Shown: piece after piece, positions 43,708-52,030 of the stretch
How positions within the stretch are numbered: the stretch's first letter is position 1
Layout: each line of letters opens with the position of its first letter
NCBI GenBank assembly: GCA_041392165.1
Contig: JAWKMN010000002.1
Span: 62,001-126,000 of the forward strand
Length of the DNA: 64,000 nt
Source: Arenibacter sp041392165
GTDB lineage: Bacteria; Bacteroidota; Bacteroidia; Flavobacteriales; Flavobacteriaceae
Direction: 5' to 3'
Position numbers and translations under genes: made by a program
Notes under the pieces: model-generated
The model's database searches: none
What the model was told of the DNA's origin: nothing
Seen by the model: only the letters and a program-made list of their open reading frames with translations

Positions 43708-45785
43708 TCAATTTATAGTCTCCCCATTCCCGACCCCATCTTCATCGGGATTGATGAAAACCAGTTTGCCATCCGTATTTTCAGTCATCAGGATCATGCC
43801 CTCACTTTCTACCCCACGTAAGGCCCTAGGTGCCAAATTGATTAAAACGGTCACCTTTTTTCCAATGACTTCCTCTGGGGAAAAGCTTTCCGCAATGCCG
43901 GATACTATGGTTCTTATGTCCAGCCCGGTATCTACCTTTAAGACCAAAAGTTTTTTTGCTTTCGGCATTTTCTGGGCTTCAACAATGGTACCAACGCGCA
44001 TATCCAACTTGGTGAAATCATCGAAGACAATGGTATCTTTTTGAGGGGTAATTTCTTTGTTCATATTTTCATTTTCCTTTTTGGTAGCTTCCAATTTATC
44101 CAATTGCGCCTGTATGGTTTCATCCTCTATTTTACTGAACAAAAGTTGTGCCGTGTTTATCTGGTGTCCGGCAAGAAGTAACGCTTCTTTTTGGGCCACG
44201 GTATCCCATGTTATATCACTGTCCAGGGCTTGATTCCCAGCATGGTCTTTAGTTTTTCCGAGGTAAACGGTAAAAAAGGTTCACTTAAAACGGCCAAAGC
44301 AGATGCTATTTGGAGGGAGACAAACATAATGGTCCTTACCCTTTCCTCGTCCTGTTTAATTACTTTCCATGGTTCCTCATCGGCCAAATATTTATTGCCA
44401 AGTCGGGCCAAATTCATTACTTCCTGTCCCGCTTCCCTAAAACGGTATCTTTCTATGGATGAGGCTATGATTCCGGGATATTTTTTAAGTTCGGCCAGAG
44501 TGTCCTTATCCACTTGGCTATAAGCGCCGGGGGAAGGAACAATTCCATGGTAATACTTGTTGGTAAGCACTACTACTCGATTGATGAAGTTGCCATAGAT
44601 GGCCACCAATTCATTATTGTTTCTGGCCTGGAAGTCTTTCCAGGTAAAATCATTGTCCTTGGTTTCGGGGGCATTGGCGGTCAGGGTATATCTTAGGACA
44701 TCTTGCATATTGGGAAACTCTTCCAAATATTCATGCAGCCATACGGCCCAATTCTTGGAGGTGGAGAGTTTCTGGCCTTCCAAATTTAAAAATTCGTTTG
44801 CAGGTACGTTTTCAGGTAGAATAAAATCGCCATGTGCCTTTAGCATGCTAGGGAATATAATACAGTGGAACACAATATTATCCTTGCCGATAAAATGTAC
44901 CATTTTAGTGTCCTTGGCCTTCCAATAGGGTTCCCAATCCTTGCCTTCCCTAGCTGCCCATTCTTTGGTAGAGGAAATATAGCCTATCGGGGCATCGAAC
45001 CACACGTACAATACCTTCCCTTCCCCTCCCGCTACCGGGACCGGAATTCCCCAATCAAGATCGCGGGTTACCGCCCTAGGCTTTAGTCCGTCATCTATCC
45101 ATGATTTACATTGCCCGTATACATTAGGTTTCCAGTCATTTTTATGACCTTCCAAAATCCATGCCCTTAAGAAATCCTCGTACCTGTCCAATGGTAAAAA
45201 CCAGTGCTTGGTTTCCTTTAGTGAGGGGACCGCTCCGGAAATGGTAGATTTGGGATTAATGAGGTCGGTGGCATTTAAAGTGGAGCCACAATTTTCACAC
45301 TGATCCCCATAAGCTTCTTCATGGCCACATTTAGGGCATGTGCCTATTACAAAACGATCGGCCAGAAATTGTTTTGCCTCTTCGTCATATAATTGTTCGG
45401 TAGTTTCCTCAATAAAATCTCCTTGTCCATACAGCTTTACAAAGAAATCGGAGGCCGTTCTATGGTGTACTTCCGCAGATGTCCTTGAATAGTTGTTGAA
45501 GGTAATTCCAAAATCCCTGAAGGATCGCTTTATGATACTGTGGTATTTATCTATGATGTTTTGAGGACTTACACCTTCTTTTTTGGCCTTCATGGAAATA
45601 GCGACCCCATGTTCATCGCTTCCGCAAACGAAGGCCACGTCATTTCCATTTAACCTCAAGTATCTGGCATAGATATCCGCCGGGACATAAACTCCTGCCA
45701 AATGCCCTATATGTATGGGGCCGTTGGTATAAGGAAGGGCTGCGGTTATGGTATATCTTGCTGGCTTCAGAGTGTTCTGCGACAT
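43708..45785 (-). pseudogene. metG: Methionyl-tRNA synthetase, frameshifted
   Basis: MetG charges tRNA-Met and is essential. The first frame, from the ATG at 45785, has class I signatures (PYTNGPIHIGHLAG with HIGH at residues 25-28, and KLSTSK of the KMSKS loop) plus the zinc knuckle CPKCGHEEAYGDQCENCG. It runs to the anticodon-binding domain and stops after LGIKPWTVI (stop at 44211). The rest continues in a second frame (LDSDITWDTVAQKEALLLAGH...) to 43708, ending with the C-terminal tRNA-binding domain (DFTKLDMRVGTIVEAQ). A single C missing from the run at 44226-44228 (coding strand AAGCCCTGG where AAGCCCCTGG restores the frame) explains the break. Because the gene is essential, an assembly error is likely; intact length would be about 690 residues. 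Confidence 0.93.
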
Positions 45786-45845
45786 TATTTTTGGATTAGG
45801 CTGCAAAAATAAAGATTTTTACTCACTAAGTGAGATTTAAAATGC

Positions 45846-45888
45846 TTCGACGCCTGTCTGCCCGTATGCCGTTAAGGCGGGCGTCGAA
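45846..45888. repeat. GC-rich inverted repeat between metG and the DUF1501 gene
   Basis: TTCGACGCC and GGCGTCGAA form a perfect 9-bp stem around a 25-base loop containing GCCTGTCTGCCCG, distantly like the other palindromic repeats of the window. Confidence 0.55.
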
Positions 45889-45964
45889 ATGTTTTTCAGG
45901 TTATCCGCTTAATGCTTCGTGGGATTGCCCCGAGGTTGTTCACATACAGCTAGCGTATTCCTTT

Positions 45965-46015
45965 AAAAAATAAGCCTTCGTTGTCCTGAAAAAAATTCAG
46001 AATTTACGAAGGCTT
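45965..46015 (-). terminator. Intrinsic terminator of the DUF1501/DUF1800 operon
   Basis: AAGCCTTCG (45972-45980) pairs with CGAAGGCTT (46007-46015), with inner pairing CTGA/TCAG. On the minus strand it is followed by a run of T (45965-45971 read as A on the plus strand), 34 bases after the DUF1501 stop. Confidence 0.85.
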
Positions 46016-46048
46016 TCCGCATAGCCTGCATAGTAAGTAGGGGTGATT

Positions 46049-47764
46049 TTATGCGACCATTATGGATTTACTTAGTTTTTTATTCTGCACTTGTATCCTA
46101 TATATATATTTTCCGGTAGCCAAATAGGTTTTGAGTCGTTCCCTAACGTTGATCTCAACGGAACCTTCAAACATAATTTCGTTAAATACGGATCCCAAAT
46201 ATTGGCCCATAATGTTGAAAAGTTGTATGTCTACATGAGCGCTAAAGGGCATTTCCAGATAAATGTGGGGCGTTGAATCGGTTGGGTAAAATGGTTTGTG
46301 TACAATGGCGTTCAACAATTCCGGATTTGGATTTTCATCAATGGGGTCTGTGGGCGTTGGGGGAGTGGGGTCACCATCGCTATATACAATATCCGGGAAG
46401 TCCACTCCACTACAATTAAAACCTAGATTTACAGGGGTATATGTATATCCGTCCATGATATGCTGCTCTACCAGAGGGATGTCCACGCATAGCCATTCCG
46501 CCAGTACCGTGGCATACAGGTTTCTGAAGTCCATAGTGTACTCGAGATTGCCCCTGCTATTGGGTTCGTCCAACGAGGGGTGGTCGCCCACAAAAGCACT
46601 TCCGTTTAATCCGGAACCAAAAAATAAGGTAGGGGCAGCTTTTCCATGGTCCGTTCCATTGGATCCGTTTTCGAAAATCCTTCTACCGAATTCGGAAAAA
46701 GTCATGCTCAATACCTTGTCATCCTGTTGGGTAAAGGCAAGGTCATCATAGAAATTATCCACTGCTATGGACAGTTGGGTCATAAGGCGTTCGTGTACCA
46801 AAGGTTGATTTCCGTGGGTGTCAAAACCTCCCATACTGATCATATAGACCTTGGTGCCAAGGTTCCCCTTGATCAATCGGGCCAACAGAGCCAATTGTCT
46901 GGCAAAACCGTTATCCTGATACTCAATTTGGTTGGCACCCCGCATATAGGCCTCGTGTATGGTACCGGCATATTCATTGGTTACATTGGAGACCCCTCTT
47001 AGAAATTTAATTTGATCACTGTACATGCAATTGTCGAACAGTTCATCATTTACAGGATATTGTAAACCTGTTTGTGCAATTTGTTCCAACTGATCAATAT
47101 TATTGGTTACAAAAGCGTAGTTGGTCTCTTCCCCTTCAAAAACCAAACTTCCGTAGTTGCCAACTTGAATGGCGGCAGGACCCTCTGGTCTGCTTCCGGG
47201 AAAATCCGATAAATAATCAGGGTATAGGTATTCAAAATGTCTTCCCATCCAACCGGTATTCCTTCCACTGAAGCCTGTAGTGCTTAGATCGGTATTGGCA
47301 AAAATATCGGAACCTGTAAAATGGGACAGACTTTGGTTTTCGTAACCTACTCCATGTACCGCTTTAAATTGTCCTTCGTCCCACATGGGTTCCAAAGATT
47401 TCATATAGGTAGGTACCCCAAATTCATCCGTTAGTCTTAATATTTTGCTTTCCGGCAGATAAATATTGGGCCGCGCATTGGCGTAAATATCGTATTGTTC
47501 AATAGGGATAATGGTACTAAGGCCGTCGTTCCCTCCGGACAAACGAATTAATATTAAAATATTGTCGGTTTCCGCCATGGCTATGGCCGAAGTTAAGGGG
47601 GAAGGTGCGGATGCGGTTAAAAAATTACTGCCCAGCATCATGGATCCTGAACCTGCAATTCCCAAGGCTTGAAGAAAGGAACGTCTGCTCCAGGTCTTAT
47701 GTTCCAGATCATGACCATCTTGGTCTATGCCTTTATGGGGTGATTTATGGTGATTGTCGCACAT
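46049..47764 (-). CDS. DUF1501 protein with Tat-like signal and T9SS sorting domain
   Basis: The 571-residue protein begins with a His-rich leader and a twin-arginine signal (TWSRRSFLQALGIAGSGSMM, about residues 25-44). The DUF1501 core of the alkaline-phosphatase-like type follows (ILILIRLSGGNDGLSTIIP; MISMGGFDTHGNQ; MTFSEFGRRIFENGSNGTDH). A Pro-rich linker (DGDPTPPTPTDPIDENPNPE) leads to a C-terminal type IX secretion sorting domain (VDIQLFNIMGQYLGSVFN, ending KLSKSIMVA). Most sulfatase-like DUF1501 members are uncharacterised. The export route implied, folded through Tat then across the outer membrane by T9SS, is notable. It is 11 bases downstream of the DUF1800 gene. Confidence 0.88.
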   Translation of the reverse strand: MCDNHHKSPHKGIDQDGHDLEHKTWSRRSFLQALGIAGSGSMMLGSNFLTASAPSPLTSAIAMAETDNILILIRLSGGNDGLSTIIPIEQYDIYANARPNIYLPESKILRLTDEFGVPTYMKSLEPMWDEGQFKAVHGVGYENQSLSHFTGSDIFANTDLSTTGFSGRNTGWMGRHFEYLYPDYLSDFPGSRPEGPAAIQVGNYGSLVFEGEETNYAFVTNNIDQLEQIAQTGLQYPVNDELFDNCMYSDQIKFLRGVSNVTNEYAGTIHEAYMRGANQIEYQDNGFARQLALLARLIKGNLGTKVYMISMGGFDTHGNQPLVHERLMTQLSIAVDNFYDDLAFTQQDDKVLSMTFSEFGRRIFENGSNGTDHGKAAPTLFFGSGLNGSAFVGDHPSLDEPNSRGNLEYTMDFRNLYATVLAEWLCVDIPLVEQHIMDGYTYTPVNLGFNCSGVDFPDIVYSDGDPTPPTPTDPIDENPNPELLNAIVHKPFYPTDSTPHIYLEMPFSAHVDIQLFNIMGQYLGSVFNEIMFEGSVEINVRERLKTYLATGKYIYRIQVQNKKLSKSIMVA

Positions 47765-47775
47765 AATGGTCGGTT

Positions 47776-49284
47776 TTATTTAAGTTGAAATTCGGGCTGT
47801 CTGGAAAGGTGCCTTAACAATAACTGCACCTGAAGCGGTACGGATGGCCACATACTCAGGACCCATGTTGAATCTCCTCCCGGGTAAAAATCGGGGCTAT
47901 AATATTCTTCCGGTACATCTTCTATAAGAAAGGACGACATGGCATTGTCAAAATCCTGTTGTGTAAACAATCCTTTTGGGGTTATTTTATCCACAATGGC
48001 CTGTACAACAATCTGGGGATTACTGGTATTGCTGTTGCCGGGTCCAACGGCATCCATGGCAAACGTTCTAAACTGTTCCGAATTCTCCTGATAAAAACCA
48101 TCAATAATGGTTTCCAAGGTTAGCCAACGTCCAATCATGAAATTGGTATTTATCCAATCCCTGTTTCGTTGCCATCCCGCAACGTCAAAGGGATCGAACA
48201 GATCCTGGCCCAGCATTCCACTATAATTGATGGCACTTCCAATGGTTGTATCGTTGTGGGAAAAACCTGTTTCTTTAATGAAGTTTAGATATAGGTCGAA
48301 CGGACTTTTTATAATAACACCTATAGCTTCATCGTCAAAAAAGTGTTGACTTTTAAAAAGTTGGCTCAAGACGGGTGCCAATTCAAAATTATTATTGACA
48401 AAGGTAGTGGTTAAGCCGTCAATGATGGTCTTTGCATTGTTGGCCTGGTCCGTTGAATCCGGATGTACAAAAAATTCGTACAGTTTTTTACAAATGAAAT
48501 AGCCAATTTCATTGGCCCTTTCTTCAAAAAGAATGTCGATAACGTCATCATATCCCCAATTTCCGGTACGCCCAAAAATTGTTTTGTTCCCTGTATTGAA
48601 TTTGGAAGCATCGAACACCACCTGTTCACAGCCCAATTCCCCTCTTTCCACATATCCCGAAAGTGCTTTTGCCGTTTCAATGATATCCTGTTCGGTATAC
48701 CCATTTCCTTCCCCCAATGTAAATAGTTCATAAAGTTCACGGGCATAATTCTCATTGGGGTTGTTACCGTTGTTGTATACGCCGTCCAAATAATAGAGCA
48801 TGGCACTGGTAAGGCCAATTTCACTCACAAAGGTCTTAAAATTGCCAATAGCGTTTCGCTGTAGGCAGTTGATGTAATAATAAAGGAACGAATTGCAATT
48901 GTAAACGTCCAGCTCCGTTACAAAATGGTTGCTCCAGAAAAAACTGAGTCGATCCCGGAGATTATTTTCAAGTAAGGAATTGGTATAGGCCAACTTGTAT
49001 TCTTCTTGTTGTGCCCTTATTATTTGTCCGCGTTGCTCATCATCTTCCGGATAATTGCTAGTGTTCCAGTCCGCCCATAAGGGAGCGGCCATGGGGGACA
49101 TATTTTGCGCTTCGGAAATGAGGGAATCGATCAAAGTGCCGGCAGTTTGGCCCGTAGCTTGATCAATGGTTTGGACCGAGGCACTAAAACCCAATCTTCT
49201 ATATAGGTGTTGGGCCCTCTGTAAATCCAATGGGGCGGTATAGGGGGCCAAACTAGAAGTATTACAGTTTACGAAAAATTCCAT
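47776..49284 (-). CDS. DUF1800 protein
   Basis: The 502-residue protein has the DUF1800 signatures: QRAQHLYRRLGFSASVQTID near the N-terminus, DRLSFFWSNHFVTE (residues about 110-125), the NENYARELYELFTLGEGNGY block with TEQDIIETAKALSGYV, and a C-terminal DVAGWQRNRDWINTNFMIG. The family nearly always accompanies DUF1501, as here. No signal peptide is visible, unlike its partner. The enzymatic role is unknown. It heads the two-gene operon that ends in the terminator at 45965. Confidence 0.9.
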   Translation of the reverse strand: MEFFVNCNTSSLAPYTAPLDLQRAQHLYRRLGFSASVQTIDQATGQTAGTLIDSLISEAQNMSPMAAPLWADWNTSNYPEDDEQRGQIIRAQQEEYKLAYTNSLLENNLRDRLSFFWSNHFVTELDVYNCNSFLYYYINCLQRNAIGNFKTFVSEIGLTSAMLYYLDGVYNNGNNPNENYARELYELFTLGEGNGYTEQDIIETAKALSGYVERGELGCEQVVFDASKFNTGNKTIFGRTGNWGYDDVIDILFEERANEIGYFICKKLYEFFVHPDSTDQANNAKTIIDGLTTTFVNNNFELAPVLSQLFKSQHFFDDEAIGVIIKSPFDLYLNFIKETGFSHNDTTIGSAINYSGMLGQDLFDPFDVAGWQRNRDWINTNFMIGRWLTLETIIDGFYQENSEQFRTFAMDAVGPGNSNTSNPQIVVQAIVDKITPKGLFTQQDFDNAMSSFLIEDVPEEYYSPDFYPGGDSTWVLSMWPSVPLQVQLLLRHLSRQPEFQLK

Positions 49285-49480
49285 AATTTATTTCGCATTT
49301 GATAGGTTACAGGTAAAGTAAGGGGTCATTGAATAACGCAGATTCCAATAAGAAATTATCGTTCTGATAAAATTTTCGTTATACTGCCTAATAAATTACG
49401 TGGTCTATAGAAATTTGGACGACAATATATTAGGTTTTTCGACAAAATACACGTTTTTTGGAGTATGGAACGGAATTGGT

Positions 49481-49840
49481 ATGGCAAAGCATAATGAGTT
49501 TGGAAAAAAGGGAGAGCAATTGGCGGTCGACTATTTAACCGAAAAGGGTTATAGGGTAGTTCATAGGAATTACAGGTATTTGAAGGCGGAAATAGATATA
49601 ATTGCAAGAAAAGGAGGTATTTTGGCAATAGTGGAGGTCAAATCGAGAAGTTCGGATTATATGCAATCAATAGCGGAAACGGTGACCGAAGCCAAAATAA
49701 AACGCTTGGTAAAGGCAACAGATTACTATGTGATTGCCAATAATCTTGATGTTGAGGTTAGGTTCGATATCATTACCATACATAAAAATGGCACCAAATA
49801 TAATATGGAGCATTTGCAAAATGCGTTTTATCATTTTTAA
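49481..49840 (+). CDS. YraN/UPF0102 family protein
   Basis: The 119-residue protein starts at the ATG at 49481; the frame is open upstream to a GTG at 49400 but that extension is not family-like. It has the restriction-endonuclease-like core of YraN: NEFGKKGEQLAVDYLTEKGY, NYRYLKAEIDIIARKGG (Asp of the nuclease-type motif) and LAIVEVKSRSSDYM with the E-x-K pair. The family is widespread and thought to be nucleic-acid processing, without known substrate. It is divergent from the DUF1800 gene. Confidence 0.92.
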   Translation: MAKHNEFGKKGEQLAVDYLTEKGYRVVHRNYRYLKAEIDIIARKGGILAIVEVKSRSSDYMQSIAETVTEAKIKRLVKATDYYVIANNLDVEVRFDIITIHKNGTKYNMEHLQNAFYHF

Positions 49841-49891
49841 TTATTTGTTCTATTTGTAACAATTTGTTATTTTTACCAAAATTTTAGGAAA

Positions 49892-50551
49892 ATGAAGACT
49901 ATTTCGTCGGTCGTAGAAGACTACATTAAGAAGAAGCCATTTTTGCAAAGTGCTTTAGCCCAGGGAATCATAAATTTAACATCGCTTTCCAGAATAGTAA
50001 AACCGGAAATAGAAGGTGAGTTGGGCAAGGATATTCGAAATGGTGCCATTGTAATGGCCTTAAAACGTCTTTCCGATGATTTGGAGTTCCGCGCTACCCA
50101 TAAGATCATTAAGGTCTTAAAAAATATTGGGGAAATTACGGTAAGATCATCATTGACCGATTTTACCTTTTTGGTATCCGAATCCATTTTGGAGAATCAG
50201 ACGGTTTTGTTAAAGGAGGTTAATAGGAATAAGGATGTTTTCTATACTTCATCTAGAGGGGTCAACGAACTTAATATCGTTGTCAGTAATATACTGGATG
50301 AGGCTGTGGAAGAGTTGTTCAAGAACGAGAAGTGTACCCAAAAGGCAGAAAACCTTTCCTCCATTACCGTAAAATTACCCGCCGAAAATGTTTCCGTACC
50401 TGGGATCTATTACTTTATCTTTCAACGCCTGGCTTGGGAGGGCATCGTCCTCTATGAAGTGATATCTACCACCAATGAATTTACCATCATAGTAAATGAT
50501 GAGCAGGTAGATGTTGCCTTTAAGACTATTAAGGATCTTAAGACACTATAA
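49892..50551 (+). CDS. ACT-like regulatory-domain protein, unknown
   Basis: The 219-residue soluble protein has an N-terminal helical part (SVVEDYIKKKPFLQSALAQG and SRIVKPEIEGELGKDIRNG). The C-terminal half (about residues 150-215) reads as an ACT domain (VSVPGIYYFIFQRLAWEGIV, EVISTTNEFTIIVNDEQVDV), resembling the regulatory domain of aspartate kinase without the kinase. Its ligand and target are unknown. It follows YraN by 51 bases on the same strand. Confidence 0.75.
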   Translation: MKTISSVVEDYIKKKPFLQSALAQGIINLTSLSRIVKPEIEGELGKDIRNGAIVMALKRLSDDLEFRATHKIIKVLKNIGEITVRSSLTDFTFLVSESILENQTVLLKEVNRNKDVFYTSSRGVNELNIVVSNILDEAVEELFKNEKCTQKAENLSSITVKLPAENVSVPGIYYFIFQRLAWEGIVLYEVISTTNEFTIIVNDEQVDVAFKTIKDLKTL

Positions 50552-50660
50552 TGTGCTAATGTAATAAGGGATCAATGTAACAATGGATCGATTGGTCAAT
50601 GCAAAAATTGAAAATGTGCCAAAGTAGCAATAGGTTAATGTAAAAATGGGACTATTTAAA
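50552..50660. repeat. Degenerate tandem repeat of AATGTNN units
   Basis: Short units resembling CAATGTAACAATGG, TAATGTGCTAATG and TCAATGCAAAAATTG recur about every 12-15 bases through this non-coding stretch. Such decaying repeats are seen between genes of flavobacteria; no function is evident. Confidence 0.5.
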
Positions 50661-50684
50661 ATAGCATCTACTCCTGACGAGGTG

Positions 50685-52016
50685 TTATTTTTCCTTTTTT
50701 AAGAATTTCAATACCCCTTCGTAATCATCCGGTCTGGCAACAATGTGCTTTTCATGGTCCAAAATATAATAGGTAGGGGTTTGGTGAATATCGTAGAGGT
50801 CCACATAAGGACTTTCCCATTTCCCCAAGGCAATACCGTGAATAAAATCCGGGAGTTTGGACGATTCCTCTTTCCAGCTTGTATCATCCTCTTCCAGGCC
50901 TATGGCCAATACTTTGGTATTGGACATGTCCTTTAATGCCTTATGAAATTCAGGAAGTTGCTGTAGGCAGTGCGAACAGGTACTGCTCCAAAAAACAATG
51001 ACATAATTTTTTGCCCCTGTAAGACTGCTAAGTTTTTTGGTGACACCCCCTTCCTTCCAGGTAATTTCTGGAGCTAAGGCTCCCAGTCTGAGGCGATTTT
51101 TGATTTCAATATTCTTTATGAGTTCGGTATTGTTGGTTTCCGTTGCCAGAGATTTTAGCTGATCATGGTAAATAAAATCGGCTACCACATTTAAATTGTC
51201 ATTGGATGCCCGTGTCCATAGACTGTTGAATAATTGCACCTTGTTGGCGGCACTTATATTTTCCAATAGTCGGGTCAATTCCTTCACATTCCCAATCATT
51301 GCCAACGCTTTTTCTTTAGGGGAGTTTTGATCTTGTGGAAGGGCCGTAAATACATAGCTCACTACCTTGTCCGTTAAAAAGTCGGACCCCAACAGCAGGC
51401 TGTCGTTAAAGTCGATAGCATTAAAATAATGATCCCTTTTACGTTGTACATAGGTTTCAATATCCTCATATTCTGAAGCAATATAGGGTCTGTTTGCTGA
51501 AATGAAATGTCCGCAGAGCAAACCTTGTGATTGGCTTTCAAATGATTTTTGGACCGCGGCCAACTCTTTGTTGAGGTTCAAAAAAAGCTTAGGATCCTTC
51601 TTTTGTTCCGAATAGAACCGGGCAATTTGTTGTTCCAGCCCATATATTTCTTTAAAATACCTTATGTACAACAGGTTCTCTATGGAGGAAGTAAAGGATA
51701 ATCCTTTATGGGAATCAAAGGAAAGTACAATATCCTCTTTGCCGTTATAGATAAAATCAAAATAGAATTCTTCCTGGGGCACTGCGTAAACCAGTCTGTA
51801 CATGCCCTTCTGGGCATGGGAAGGAATACTTAAGGAGAAAGCCCCATTTTCAACGGCGGTATCGGCTATATAATTTTGATGGTCGGGATTTAGTTTATAG
51901 GCAATTAACCATTGGTAATCTTCCGCAGGGGATAAATTACCCGAAACACTGTGCTGGGCCTCCGAAAATAGGGAAAAACATAGGGCTAAAACTAAAAATA
52001 TGTTTTTGAAATCCAT
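50685..52016 (-). CDS. Exported TlpA-like thioredoxin-fold protein
   Basis: The 443-residue protein has a signal peptide (residues 1-20, LFSEAQ). An N-terminal DUF4369-like beta domain spans about residues 22-130 (QHSVSGNLSPAEDYQWLIAY, EEFYFDFIYNGKEDIVLSFD), then come helical segments. A C-terminal thioredoxin-like domain (residues about 310-440) has the redox motif SSTCSHCLQQLPEFHKAL (CSHC) and a TPTYYILD strand. It should work as a periplasmic thiol-disulfide oxidoreductase. It lies 14 bases after mfd on the same strand and may be its downstream operon partner. Confidence 0.88.
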   Translation of the reverse strand: MDFKNIFLVLALCFSLFSEAQHSVSGNLSPAEDYQWLIAYKLNPDHQNYIADTAVENGAFSLSIPSHAQKGMYRLVYAVPQEEFYFDFIYNGKEDIVLSFDSHKGLSFTSSIENLLYIRYFKEIYGLEQQIARFYSEQKKDPKLFLNLNKELAAVQKSFESQSQGLLCGHFISANRPYIASEYEDIETYVQRKRDHYFNAIDFNDSLLLGSDFLTDKVVSYVFTALPQDQNSPKEKALAMIGNVKELTRLLENISAANKVQLFNSLWTRASNDNLNVVADFIYHDQLKSLATETNNTELIKNIEIKNRLRLGALAPEITWKEGGVTKKLSSLTGAKNYVIVFWSSTCSHCLQQLPEFHKALKDMSNTKVLAIGLEEDDTSWKEESSKLPDFIHGIALGKWESPYVDLYDIHQTPTYYILDHEKHIVARPDDYEGVLKFLKKEK

Positions 52017-52030
52017 TTTTCAAGGGTATT

